DNA of 64,000 nucleotides. Source: Weissella confusa. Its GTDB lineage: Bacteria; Bacillota; Bacilli; Lactobacillales; Lactobacillaceae. The DNA lies in the NCBI GenBank assembly GCA_016466735.1, contig JAAOED010000003.1, positions 80,707-144,706 on the forward strand. Reading direction: 5' to 3'. The translations under genes and the position numbers were made by a program. Below, one piece after another: positions 40,404-48,895 of the stretch (position 1 is the first letter of the stretch; each line of letters begins with the position of its first letter). Below the pieces are notes generated by a model that saw nothing but the letters and a program-made list of their open reading frames with translations, was not told where the DNA came from and did no database searches.

Positions 40404-41630
40404 ATGGGGCTTTTTGATATTTTTAAACCAAAAGATGAACTGCTGGAATCTAAAATTACGTATTTAGAAAATAAGATTTCTTCACTTCAAAATGAATATG
40501 ATGAAAAAGTAAATAAAAGAGAGGCTGAGCTAAAAAACATGCTTTCTTCAAAGCAGTCAGAATTGGACTCTTTGAAGAAACAAATTTCTTTGGCTAATGA
40601 TGAATTAGATATCCAAGATTTTGGCTTTTACAAGCGTCAGTATAAATTCACAGACTCACAACAATACAAAAATACATTGATTAAAATTCGTGATGCTGAA
40701 AAAAGTGCAGTTAAAGAAGGAATCGCTGGAATTATCGTTTCTCCGATGACTTTGGATAATAGCCTATCAAAAGGTAAGACAATGCAAAATCAGCTAATTA
40801 AGGCTGCTATTCGTGGATTTAACGGTGAATCCGATGCACTTCTTACGAAAATTAGCGTCTCTAATGTTGATAAGAAAGTTATGGCTCTTGAAAAAGCCGC
40901 CAAACAATTAAACAAAATGTATGCTCATAATCAGATTCAGATTTCCGACCACTATGTTGACCTTAAGCGTCAAGAACTTTATCTAGCCGCTGAGTTTGAA
41001 CTTGAAAAGGAACGGGAAAAGGAATTATTACGTGAACAACGCGAAAAAGAGCGAGAAGACAAAAAGTTGCAAGCTGAAATTGCTAATACGCGTAAGAAAC
41101 TAAAAAAAGAGCGTGCTCACTACGAAAATATTATTTCGGATTTGCGAAATAAGTTATCTGATGCATCTGACGATAAGTTGGCTCAATTAAAGCACCAGAT
41201 TGATGAGTATGAAGACCAGCTGGATGAAATTAACCAAGCAGAAGAAGATGTTGACTATCGAGAAGGCCATGCCACGGCCGGTTATGTTTACGTTATCTCA
41301 AATATTGGCTCGTTTGGTCCTGATATTTATAAAATTGGTGTAACTCGTCGTCTCGATCCATTGGATCGAATTCATGAATTAGGTAGCGCATCCGTCCCAT
41401 TCAAGTTTGATGTGCATGCATTGGTATTCAGTGAAGATGCATTTGCCTTAGAAGCTGAACTCCACAAGAAGTTCGAAGCAAACAAAGTTAATAAAGTTAA
41501 TGGTCGCAAAGAATACTTCCACGTTTCGCTACAAGAAATCAAAGACGTTATCAGCGCCCACGAAGACGTTTCCGCTGAATTTACTGATGAACCGGATGCA
41601 TTTGAATATCATCAATCAGAAAAAATGTAA
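40404..41630 (+). CDS. DUF4041 coiled-coil protein with C-terminal T5orf172/GIY-YIG-like domain
   Basis: 408 aa from the ATG at 40404 (GGAG 10 nt upstream). Residues ~1-70 coiled coil; ~75-200 DUF4041 (DFGFYKRQYKFTDSQQY start, then DNSLSKGKTMQNQLIKAAIRGFNGE); a second long coiled coil 200-290; then a T5orf172/MUG113 domain (GYVYVISN..FGPDIYKIGVTRR, about 300-385) with a GIY-YIG-like Y..I.......YKIG.T core. Such proteins occur in phages and defence islands. Function unproved; nuclease activity is plausible. Confidence 0.8.
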   Translation: MGLFDIFKPKDELLESKITYLENKISSLQNEYDEKVNKREAELKNMLSSKQSELDSLKKQISLANDELDIQDFGFYKRQYKFTDSQQYKNTLIKIRDAEKSAVKEGIAGIIVSPMTLDNSLSKGKTMQNQLIKAAIRGFNGESDALLTKISVSNVDKKVMALEKAAKQLNKMYAHNQIQISDHYVDLKRQELYLAAEFELEKEREKELLREQREKEREDKKLQAEIANTRKKLKKERAHYENIISDLRNKLSDASDDKLAQLKHQIDEYEDQLDEINQAEEDVDYREGHATAGYVYVISNIGSFGPDIYKIGVTRRLDPLDRIHELGSASVPFKFDVHALVFSEDAFALEAELHKKFEANKVNKVNGRKEYFHVSLQEIKDVISAHEDVSAEFTDEPDAFEYHQSEKM

Positions 41631-41647
41631 AACTAAAAAATACGCAC

Positions 41648-41696
41648 ATCCCCGATGGCAAGCGGGGATACATAAAAAGCCACCCGTTAAGGTGGC
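41648..41696 (+). terminator. Two hairpins after DUF4041 gene
   Basis: ATCCCCG/CGGGGAT (41648-41669) and GCCACC/GGTGGC (41679-41696). T-runs are weak, so termination may be partial. Confidence 0.55.
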
Positions 41697-41751
41697 ATAC
41701 ATATACGTGTAGTAAGGCATTCACGTTAAAAGGTCTCTTGGAGTGGGATTC

Positions 41752-42279
41752 ATGAGTAAATTTATGAAGTTATCAGCCATTTTGCTAACAAGCATTATGT
41801 TGGGGGGCGTTGCACTTGAAACAACATCTTCATTTTCAAAAGATACATTTGTTAGCGCTGCATCAAAGAAATCAAAAAAAGCTACGGCTAAGCGAAAGCG
41901 TGTTAATAAGTTAATTGATGCTGTAATTAAGCAGGATCAGGGAATCGCTAACGGATTAGTAGACGAAGATGGTAATTCCGTCGACAATGGGACACCAAAT
42001 CCAGATTATGCTTGGGCACTAACAATCGATACTGTTACTTACCGCAAGGATGGAGAACTTCTCATTCGGGTTAACAACCAGTTTAATAATTTAAGTAAGT
42101 CAGATAAGACACAAGCCCTTCGTTATGCGCAAAGTGAAGCATTTACGGTTCTAGGAGATAATTATAAAAAGTGGGCTGATTCATATGATCGCCCACGCGT
42201 AACTGTACAAGACAATACTGGTGTGTTTATTGCAACAAGTAAGGTCTCAGACCCTGGCAAATTTAAATTTTTTGAGTAA
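41752..42279 (+). CDS. Secreted protein, prophage cargo
   Basis: 175 aa from the ATG at 41752 (GGAG nearby). Signal peptide with AxA-type end near residue 36-38 (SAAS), then a Lys-rich stretch and a soluble domain of ~125 residues with alternating strands (YAWALTIDTVTYRKDGELLIRVN). Expressed in the lysogenic direction, so probably changes the host surface or excludes other phages. No family recognised. Confidence 0.7.
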   Translation: MSKFMKLSAILLTSIMLGGVALETTSSFSKDTFVSAASKKSKKATAKRKRVNKLIDAVIKQDQGIANGLVDEDGNSVDNGTPNPDYAWALTIDTVTYRKDGELLIRVNNQFNNLSKSDKTQALRYAQSEAFTVLGDNYKKWADSYDRPRVTVQDNTGVFIATSKVSDPGKFKFFE

Positions 42280-42365
42280 AACTCTTCCCGCTTGCTTTGC
42301 TGAATAGCAAGAAACACTGCTTAAAGATAATTCTTGGCAATCTTATGTACATTGAGGAGTAGAAA

Positions 42366-44063
42366 ATGTTTGACGTAAAGACTTACAAAGAACGAAATGA
42401 TTATGGAATAGACACGAACAGTGGTGTTGAAATTAAATCTGTAGATGGGCTAGATATTGAGCAATTTAGGAAGTTTAACAAACAACACTTAAACTTCGGA
42501 AACTACGTTACTCTGCTTGCAGGAAAAAACGGAACGATGAAGTCCACCTTGCTTGGGCTTGGTATACACGCCTTTGAATCTGAAAGTCTTGATATTTATG
42601 GTAATCAACTTCAATCAAAGATGAATGACGTTTTCAACTTGTCCTTAAAGAAGGATGCAAAACGTTATTTTTATAACCTAATGCTAACTGACATCAATGG
42701 ACAAAAAATTTCTCAACCCGTTCGAGTCTATCCGGACAATCTGCAAAAACCAACTAGGTTCCGTTTCACACTAAGTAAAGCGAATGTAAAGGGTGATGAT
42801 CGTTTTAACTTACCAGTTGCGTATTTAAATTTGCGCCGTCTATTTCCACCTGTTCACATGAAATATTCACAATCTTCCGACGAAGAATTAACTTTTTCAC
42901 CGGAAGAACAAAAAATGCGGAGCAATTTCTTTTTCAAAACTTTATTCCGTAATGACTTCGATATTGCCACTCCCTTTGGTGCGAAATTGGAGAAAACATC
43001 TATCGAAAAGCACTCATTCGGCCCTGCTGGAGACAACGCCATGTATGACGGACAAACAATCAGTGCCGGAGAGGACAATTTGGGAGCTATTTTTTCTCAA
43101 ATACTTTCATTAGAACGGATTTTTCAGGCAAATAAAAAAAGCAATAAATTAACTGGCATTTTAGCAATTGATGAGTTTGACGCAACACTTCATGAAACAA
43201 CGGTTATAAATTTATTCAAATATATCTTGGAGTGGGCTAAAACGCGTCGGGTACAAGTGTTTCTTACCTCACACGAACTTAGTTTGATTGATTACATTTA
43301 TAACAATCTTCAGCAAGATTTAAAATATGAGGATATTGCTATAAATTTTGTCACAACTTTGTATGAAGACAGTAAAACGCTATCCATTCAAGAAAATCCT
43401 CCCTACGAAACAGCAATGGAAGAAATTTCTCTTCGGAAAAATCAATCAGAATCTCCTTCGTTTAAACTAAGAGTTCGTTTGGAAGATAAAGCTGCTGAAA
43501 GTTATTTTAAGAAACTTGTACCCAAAAAAATTCAGAAGCTGCTGGATATTTCATCGTCAGTTTCTAACGATAATGACTCTGGTTCATCTGCAAGCACCTT
43601 AAGGAAAGTTATTAAGAATTATCCTGCATTGTTAACGGATACACGGTCAATTGTTGTCTTCGATGCAGACGTCGACTTGGAAGAAGTTCTCACAGATAAT
43701 TATCGATATGTTTTAAAACTCCCTTCATTACAAGAACCCGGACTTCCGTTCGAAAAAGAAATAGCCTATTGGGTGTATGAAAAAGGTGCTTCAGATCCAT
43801 TGTTTCGACAGTCGTTAAAGCAATCAAGAGAATCAATTATTCAGACGCTTGCTCTTAGCGATGCCAATCCAGGAGCGGCTGACTTTAGGGAACAACCAAC
43901 TAAACGTTATAAAAATTGGCGAGAACATAACCTTGCTTTGTTTAATAAGTTACTGACACGCTACAAATCGGAAAACTCGGAAATGGTAACTAATTTTAAT
44001 CAAAAACTGAATAACCATATTTCAGATTTATACCAGAATTTCGGCATCAATAACCCTTTCTAA
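42366..44063 (+). CDS. OLD-like ABC-type ATPase with C-terminal TOPRIM-like region
   Basis: 565 aa. Walker A LLAGKNGTMKST (about residues 50-61), signature-like TISAGEDNLG (~233), Walker B GILAIDEFDATLHE (~262-275) and the switch His in VFLTSHE (~302). The C-terminal part shows TOPRIM-type motifs: RLEDKAAESYFKKL (~376), IVVFDADVD (~435) and a LPSLQEPGLPFEKEIAYW segment as in OLD-family nucleases. Forms a two-gene unit with a D12 adenine methyltransferase 52 bp downstream. Candidate anti-phage nuclease. Its codon usage and low GC are close to the neighbouring cargo. Confidence 0.75.
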   Translation: MFDVKTYKERNDYGIDTNSGVEIKSVDGLDIEQFRKFNKQHLNFGNYVTLLAGKNGTMKSTLLGLGIHAFESESLDIYGNQLQSKMNDVFNLSLKKDAKRYFYNLMLTDINGQKISQPVRVYPDNLQKPTRFRFTLSKANVKGDDRFNLPVAYLNLRRLFPPVHMKYSQSSDEELTFSPEEQKMRSNFFFKTLFRNDFDIATPFGAKLEKTSIEKHSFGPAGDNAMYDGQTISAGEDNLGAIFSQILSLERIFQANKKSNKLTGILAIDEFDATLHETTVINLFKYILEWAKTRRVQVFLTSHELSLIDYIYNNLQQDLKYEDIAINFVTTLYEDSKTLSIQENPPYETAMEEISLRKNQSESPSFKLRVRLEDKAAESYFKKLVPKKIQKLLDISSSVSNDNDSGSSASTLRKVIKNYPALLTDTRSIVVFDADVDLEEVLTDNYRYVLKLPSLQEPGLPFEKEIAYWVYEKGASDPLFRQSLKQSRESIIQTLALSDANPGAADFREQPTKRYKNWREHNLALFNKLLTRYKSENSEMVTNFNQKLNNHISDLYQNFGINNPF

Positions 44064-44115
44064 AAGGATGTCCATGAACTGCGAAATTTGCTAAAATTCC
44101 TGGAGGTGAACAAAT

Positions 44116-45027
44116 ATGGTATCAACATTTTCCCCGCTAAGATATCCTGGCGGCAAGTCACAATTGTACAAATTCGTAGAAGGAACCTTAAGTAAAAACT
44201 CAATAACTGGTACATACATTGAGCCATTCGCTGGTGGCGCCGGCATTGCTATAGAACTACTTCTAAAAAACAAAGTTTCTAAGATTGTCATTAACGATTT
44301 CGATCCAAGCATTTACTCTGTGTGGTACGCAATCATTAATCATGCGGAGGCATTAGTTGAGCTACTTAGTTCAGTGCCGTTCGACTATGCTACTCGTGGT
44401 GATACATCTCCAGCTGACCTAGCTAATTATTGGAACTATATTAAGGAGGTACATGATCAGTTTGACCACGATCCTAATTCAATTCAGAATGCATTTACCA
44501 CATTAATGCTGAACCGAATGAACGTTAGCGGTATCATAAGCGGTGGCCCAATCGGTGGTAGAACCCAGCAAGGAAAGTACAAGCTTGATTCCCGTTTTAA
44601 TAAAGATACTCTCATCAAAAAAATTATGGCCATAGCTGCAAGGTCTGCCGATATCGACCTGTACAAGCTAGATGCAAATGAATTGATTACGGTCATTAGT
44701 AATGAACCGAAATATGAACCTGACAACACGTTCATATTCTTCGACCCGCCTTATTATGTTCAAGGGAAAAATCTATATCTTTCCTTCATCAACAATTCGC
44801 AGCATGCAATTTTAGCTAAAAACATTTTGGCCATGGACGACTACTTCTGGATCACCACTTATGACAGTGCTCCGCAAATTGCAGATATCTATCATAGTGC
44901 TTCACAAAAATATACTTATTCCCTAAACTACACAGCAAACAAACGCGGAAAATTCAGTGAGTACCTATTCGCTAGTGCTAAAACAAAACTAGCGTTCATA
45001 GAAAAAATGTCGGTTATTGCACAATAA
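44116..45027 (+). CDS. D12-class DNA adenine-N6 methyltransferase
   Basis: 303 aa. N-terminal LRYPGGKSQL, SAM-binding YIEPFAGGAGI (residues ~34-44) and catalytic FFDPPYY (~210-216), in the order of Dam/D12 enzymes. GGAGG 8 nt upstream of the ATG. With the ATPase-TOPRIM protein it could form a modification-restriction pair; as a lone methylase it could protect phage DNA. Target sequence (GATC or other) unknown. Confidence 0.88.
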   Translation: MVSTFSPLRYPGGKSQLYKFVEGTLSKNSITGTYIEPFAGGAGIAIELLLKNKVSKIVINDFDPSIYSVWYAIINHAEALVELLSSVPFDYATRGDTSPADLANYWNYIKEVHDQFDHDPNSIQNAFTTLMLNRMNVSGIISGGPIGGRTQQGKYKLDSRFNKDTLIKKIMAIAARSADIDLYKLDANELITVISNEPKYEPDNTFIFFDPPYYVQGKNLYLSFINNSQHAILAKNILAMDDYFWITTYDSAPQIADIYHSASQKYTYSLNYTANKRGKFSEYLFASAKTKLAFIEKMSVIAQ

Positions 45028-45067
45028 AAAAGCGCATCCCCTTTATCGCTAAACTCAGGGATACGCT
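45025..45067. terminator. Terminator after methyltransferase
   Basis: AGCG.ATCCC/GGGAT.CGCT hairpin directly after the stop. The T-run is on the minus-strand side (TTTTTTA), so it is stronger leftward; on the plus strand it is an imperfect terminator. Confidence 0.5.
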
Positions 45068-45196
45068 AATCAGTTATTCAACAAGCTAACAGTCTTGAAA
45101 CGTTTTTAGTTTGTTTTCGATAAATATTATATCAGATAGACCCGGACACGTCTCTAAACTGTCCTATTATTTAACAGAAAGGTTAGGTTTAAACTA

Positions 45197-46288
45197 ATGG
45201 CAAGTATTTACAAGCGCGGATCAACTTGGACTGCAAATGTTTTCGTCATGAAAGATGGCCAGCGACGGCGCAAAACAAAGTCTGGTTTCCGAACAAAAGC
45301 TGAAGCAAACGGCTGGGCAATGCAGACAGAGGCCGATAAAGTCAATCAAACGCTGGTACTACCTAATAAGATTTCGTTTCCAGACGCTTTTGATAACTGG
45401 TACCAGACATACAAAGAGCCTACACTTTCGGCAGCTACTAAGCGCTGGTATAGGTTCACCAGTGGCGTATTACATGAACGTTTTAATAACGTACGTCTAT
45501 CATCAATGGACCGTCAACGTTTTCAGAGTTTCTTAAATGATTTTGGAAAGACACACGCAATTGAAACAGCTCGCAAAATAAAAATGCACGTTCATCAAAT
45601 GGCTGAAGCGGCAATTATTGACGAAAAATTATCAAAAGACTTTACTGCTAGTACGAAAGTGACTGGATCAGATGGCAAGTCTTCTGATATGAAGTTCTTA
45701 GAGGCTGACGATATGAAAAAACTTGTGGATCATATTAATGAGCGACCAGTTGTAACACGACCAGTTACCGACATGATGATTCTAACAGCTCTACACACTG
45801 GTGCACGTTATTCAGAAATAGCAGGGTTAACATGGACTGACATTGACTTTGATAACAGCCAAGTATCAATAAACAAGACTTGGGACATGGTTAACAAGGA
45901 ATTCAAAGGAACAAAGACGAAAGGCTCTAATCGCACTATTGACGTTCCAACAATCTTAATTGAGCAACTGTTAGAGTGGCGTAAAGTACACCCTGAAACA
46001 GTTTTTGTATTTCAAGGTAAACATGCCTATCCTCCGACAAACAATGCAGCAAACAAGCAATTAGAGAATAATTTGAAACAAATTGAAGCCGAAAAGATTA
46101 TTACATTTCACGGTTTGCGACACACTCATGCAAGTTGGTTGTTGTCTCAAGGAGTTGATGTGAAATATGTATCCGAAAGACTTGGTCACTCAGGTATCGA
46201 AATCACCTTATCAACGTACACTCATCTACTAGATCATGAACGAAAAGATGAAGCTCAAAGGTCAGTAAACCTACTAAATAACCTATGA
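45197..46288 (+). CDS. int: Tyrosine site-specific integrase
   Basis: 363 aa. N-terminal arm-binding domain (MASIYKRGSTWTANV, residues 1-55), core-binding SAM-like domain (60-165) and catalytic domain (170-350). Catalytic residues: Arg in TGARYSEI (~204), His-x-x-Arg in HGLRHTH (~305-308), His in LGHSG (~331) and the Tyr nucleophile in STYTH (~341). It ends 77 bp from the attR core; its stop codon is followed at once by GTGCTACA arm-like repeats. Confidence 0.93.
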   Translation: MASIYKRGSTWTANVFVMKDGQRRRKTKSGFRTKAEANGWAMQTEADKVNQTLVLPNKISFPDAFDNWYQTYKEPTLSAATKRWYRFTSGVLHERFNNVRLSSMDRQRFQSFLNDFGKTHAIETARKIKMHVHQMAEAAIIDEKLSKDFTASTKVTGSDGKSSDMKFLEADDMKKLVDHINERPVVTRPVTDMMILTALHTGARYSEIAGLTWTDIDFDNSQVSINKTWDMVNKEFKGTKTKGSNRTIDVPTILIEQLLEWRKVHPETVFVFQGKHAYPPTNNAANKQLENNLKQIEAEKIITFHGLRHTHASWLLSQGVDVKYVSERLGHSGIEITLSTYTHLLDHERKDEAQRSVNLLNNL

Positions 46289-46307
46289 GTGCTACAAAAG
46301 TGCTACA
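46289..46307 (+). repeat. Paired GTGCTACA repeats, attR side (putative arm sites)
   Basis: Copies at 46289-46296 and 46300-46307, same orientation as those at 2271-2290. The first begins immediately behind the int stop codon. Confidence 0.65.
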
Positions 46308-46311
46308 AACA

Positions 46312-46358
46312 CAAAATAAAAACCCACGAACTCCTTTATTTAAAGGGTTTCATGGGTT
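46312..46358 (-). terminator. Phage-supplied terminator for tRNA-Leu
   Basis: Minus-strand stem AACCCA.GAA/TTC.TGGGTT followed by TTTTTATTTT. The phage attP carries it right behind the reconstituted tRNA 3' end, replacing the host terminator displaced to 2115-2152. Confidence 0.8.
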
Positions 46359-46364
46359 GGTTTG

Positions 46365-46377
46365 ATGCCGCCGACAG
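46365..46377. other. attR core (13 bp)
   Basis: ATGCCGCCGACAG; overlaps the 3' end of tRNA-Leu, so integration leaves the tRNA gene intact. Confidence 0.92.
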
Positions 46378-46449
46378 GAATCGAACCTGCACGAGATTGC
46401 TCTCACACCGACCTGAACGGTGCGCGTCTGCCAGTTCCGCCACGGCGGC
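46366..46449 (-). tRNA. tRNA-Leu (anticodon CAG)
   Basis: 84 nt, class II. Acceptor GCCGCCG/CGGCGGC, D-arm GCGGAACTGGCAGACGC, anticodon stem CACCG/CGGTG with loop TTCAGGT (anticodon CAG), long variable arm and T-loop TTCGATT. Discriminator A; CCA not encoded. It is the attachment site of the prophage. Confidence 0.95.
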
Positions 46450-46501
46450 ATATCAATAACAGTATAACTATATCAAATTATCCTGTTATTGAATAGATTA
46501 T

Positions 46502-47014
46502 TTACATATTTTGCTTTGAGAACGCCGCGAAGCTGTATTGCTTACGCATCAAACCATACAAACTGTTTGAGCTCTCATATTGACGAAGTGGGAAGTCGTT
46601 CTTGGCGTGCCATAGCTCCCAGTCAGACTTCATATTCCACGTCGATAGCATCACAAGTTGATGTTGATTATCGTTACGTTGCAACAAGAATGAGCTAATG
46701 AAACCGTGCTCATCCATCCCCTCTTCATACGCGTTATAACGGCGAATGAAGTTATCACGCTCTGCGTCATTTAATGTGATGAACGTAAAATTCATCCAAC
46801 CACGAATGTCACTCGTTTCACCACGACTAGCAAGGATTTCATACGTCGTTGGCATTGCGAAAATTGACTTCTTATTCGTTGTCTTTTCGAGCAGCTGATA
46901 GCGAGACTTATCTTCGTCATCAACCATCATCAACAACTTGTGATCCAAGTGTTCGTTACGCACATTTTGCAACACTGCCTTTGAACCAAAGGCGACATGT
47001 AAGTATTCAGTCAT
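46502..47014 (-). CDS. ABM-domain (TRAP/HmoB-like) protein
   Basis: 170 aa from the ATG at 47014 (GGAGG 9 nt upstream). The C-terminal half (NFTFITLNDAERDNFIRRYN then SFLLQRNDNQHQLVMLSTW) resembles antibiotic biosynthesis monooxygenase-fold proteins of the TRAP/haem-degrading group. The N-terminal half is family-specific. Role in haem or stress response is known only for distant relatives. Confidence 0.6.
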   Translation of the reverse strand: MTEYLHVAFGSKAVLQNVRNEHLDHKLLMMVDDEDKSRYQLLEKTTNKKSIFAMPTTYEILASRGETSDIRGWMNFTFITLNDAERDNFIRRYNAYEEGMDEHGFISSFLLQRNDNQHQLVMLSTWNMKSDWELWHAKNDFPLRQYESSNSLYGLMRKQYSFAAFSKQNM

Positions 47015-47099
47015 TATGTTTTCCTCCACATTATTCCCCAATTAGATTAAAAACATTATAACCAATTTATATCAAAAATACCCGTCAAAACTATCCGCT

Positions 47100-47507
47100 T
47101 TACTTATATTCTGGTCCGTTTTGATTAGCATCGTATGCGGCAATATCAACGCCAGTTGCATCCTTAACTGCCACACTTTCAACCAAACGACCTTGTTCAT
47201 TTGAATCAAGTGCCAAACCACCAAAGTTGTTCTTCTTCCGAAGTTGCATGTTTTCAGCCAGCAAAGACTTTGACGTACTCTTGATGTACCAAGTACCCAA
47301 GCTCGTTTCCAAAGGCATATCAAACCAGCGTTGGTATGGCACATCCTTGTTAACGATATTGATTGTAAAGCTTGTTTCCATTGTGACATCTAGCGGGTCA
47401 TTGTATGGGCTAATCCCGTCTTCAACCGCAAACAAAATCACTTGAGTCTCCGGATCAAAATTGTTCATCACACGGTTCGTTGCATAGTCATCAAGTTCAA
47501 TATACAT
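47100..47507 (-). CDS. Conserved small protein (HesB/IscA-like fold, uncertain)
   Basis: 135 aa from the ATG at 47507 (GAGG 8 nt upstream). Beta-rich pattern with a VILFAVEDGISPYND segment and a GTWYIKSTSKSLLAENMQL stretch resembles the Cys-poor iron-sulfur biosynthesis-family proteins of LAB. It lacks the cysteine triad of true A-type carriers, so it is unlikely to carry a cluster. Confidence 0.5.
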   Translation of the reverse strand: MYIELDDYATNRVMNNFDPETQVILFAVEDGISPYNDPLDVTMETSFTINIVNKDVPYQRWFDMPLETSLGTWYIKSTSKSLLAENMQLRKKNNFGGLALDSNEQGRLVESVAVKDATGVDIAAYDANQNGPEYK

Positions 47508-47560
47508 CTTCATCACCTCATCTTTTGATTTAATCTTAGAATAATTTCAGATTTATTGGT

Positions 47561-47595
47561 CAAAAAAAGGGCCGACAAAGCTGCCGGTCCCTCTT
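47561..47595 (-). terminator. Terminator after gene 47599-48018
   Basis: Minus-strand GGG.CCGGCA / T.GGCCC hairpin followed by TTTTTTT. Confidence 0.8.
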
Positions 47596-47598
47596 CTA

Positions 47599-48018
47599 TT
47601 AGTTGTTGCCTTCAGCTTCTTGACGGGCGATGTAACCGCGTGACGTCGTTTGAGCAAAAGGTCCAGATTGCATTTGCATACGCATACGCAAGTTTTGTTG
47701 AACGTTTTGGTTGATTGTTTGTGCGACCAATGGCGTAACATCGGCAGGCACTTCTGAATCAACCTTCGTACGAATTTGGCGAATCAATTGGTAAAAGTCC
47801 TTACCCTTACGCATAACCAACTCGTTGTCAGCCTTATCAAACGTAAAGTGCGCGTCATCCGTGTCCTTGTTGTAAACAAAGTCCATGATTTGTGACGTTA
47901 CAGCTTCGTTCTCGTAGTTGTCTTCTTCACCTTGCCAAAGGTTAGCGATTTCCGTCAAGTAAGCCTCAACGTCTGCTGGGTCGATGTAAACTTCCTTCAA
48001 GTTAACCATGAATGCCAT
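47599..48018 (-). CDS. Conserved LAB protein, unknown
   Basis: 139 aa from the ATG at 48018 (GAGG 10 nt upstream). The open frame reaches 48105 without a ribosome site. Soluble, acidic N-terminal two thirds, Met/Gln-rich C terminus. No motif recognised. Confidence 0.6.
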   Translation of the reverse strand: MAFMVNLKEVYIDPADVEAYLTEIANLWQGEEDNYENEAVTSQIMDFVYNKDTDDAHFTFDKADNELVMRKGKDFYQLIRQIRTKVDSEVPADVTPLVAQTINQNVQQNLRMRMQMQSGPFAQTTSRGYIARQEAEGNN

Positions 48019-48166
48019 GTGCCAAATCCTCTTTCCGTGCTTATTTATATTCGCGTACTTACTAATTACAAGTATTAGTTTATCGAAAAACAAGCGGATA
48101 TGCACTGATTAAGGGAGCTCCCATGACACCTTTTATGTTGCAATTTCGAAACACACGGTGTAACGA

Positions 48167-48895
48167 TTAATGAAACGCCATCGAGATTAATGACAATGAT
48201 GCAATCGCATTATTAAGCATGTGCGTCATCATCGAATACTGAATCTGTTTTGTCTTCTTATAAACCACTGCTAACGCAATTCCCATCAATGAATATTGAA
48301 TGAGGGCAAAGATTTGGAAATCCTGGAAGACGTGGAAATAACCGAACAACACGCCTGAAATTACCACGTTTAACCACCAAGGGCCGTCCTTAAAGAAGTA
48401 GTTCAGAACGATACCACGGAAGATTAATTCCTCTACGAGAGGCGCCACAACTACCGCCAACAAAATGACAAACACCAAATTCGTGCCACCTGTGCTGGCC
48501 ATTTTTTCAAGTGCCTGTTGATTCGTTGCTGTTTGGAAACCACCAGCAAAAATATATTGTAAGAATACCGTCAGTATTCCTGCACCAATAATCATCAGAT
48601 AGCCACGCCAAATCCAATTCGCTTTATGCGCATTGAATTTGTGCAGGCCTAGCTTCGGTGAACGTTGTCGAACGCCGTAGCCGACGACTAGTACAGCGAT
48701 TGTAGTAAACACCGCCAAGAACAGCACCATCGTCATAATTGGTCCAGCACTATTAGGCGAAACGTGCAGCAAACTCGCCATACTACGTGCACTGTACATC
48801 CCTGCAACCTGAATCGCGAAGTCCAACAAGATACCCACGACAATCCAAATCAAGCCCGTGATGATGTCACCAATCCAGTTATGTGTTTTAGTCAT
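48167..48895 (-). CDS. CPBP-family intramembrane metalloprotease
   Basis: 242 aa, about seven membrane helices. The three signature motifs are present: EELIFRG (~165-171), FGYFHVF (~195) and HMLNNA (~227). Such proteins process prenylated peptides in eukaryotes and are linked to bacteriocin immunity in LAB, but no bacteriocin gene is near. Overlaps the next gene by 8 bp. Confidence 0.85.
   Translation of the reverse strand: MTKTHNWIGDIITGLIWIVVGILLDFAIQVAGMYSARSMASLLHVSPNSAGPIMTMVLFLAVFTTIAVLVVGYGVRQRSPKLGLHKFNAHKANWIWRGYLMIIGAGILTVFLQYIFAGGFQTATNQQALEKMASTGGTNLVFVILLAVVVAPLVEELIFRGIVLNYFFKDGPWWLNVVISGVLFGYFHVFQDFQIFALIQYSLMGIALAVVYKKTKQIQYSMMTHMLNNAIASLSLISMAFH

Larger units (their letters stand above)
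2155..46377. mobile_element. Complete contractile-tailed (myovirus-type) prophage, ~44.2 kb
   Basis: Bounded by identical 13-bp cores at 2155-2167 and 46365-46377. It contains integrase, CI/ImmA and Cro-like regulators, antirepressor, RecT/exonuclease recombination, DnaD/DnaC-type replication, RusA, ArpU-like late regulator, terminases, portal, MuF protein, scaffold, capsid, sheath, tube, tape measure, baseplate, fibre, holin and endolysin. No structural gene is visibly broken, so it may be inducible. Non-essential cargo lies between immA and int (plus strand), at attL (2354-2701) and at 31973-32170. Confidence 0.95.

Noticed and set aside
42366..44063. PARIS AriA or Gabija GajA
   Set aside because: No separate AriB (DUF4435) or UvrD-like GajB gene is adjacent; the partner is a methylase, so neither name was used.
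46450..46501. Terminator after gene 46502-47014
   Set aside because: AATAACAG/CTGTTATT can pair but no T-run follows on the minus strand; it overlaps the likely tRNA promoter region.
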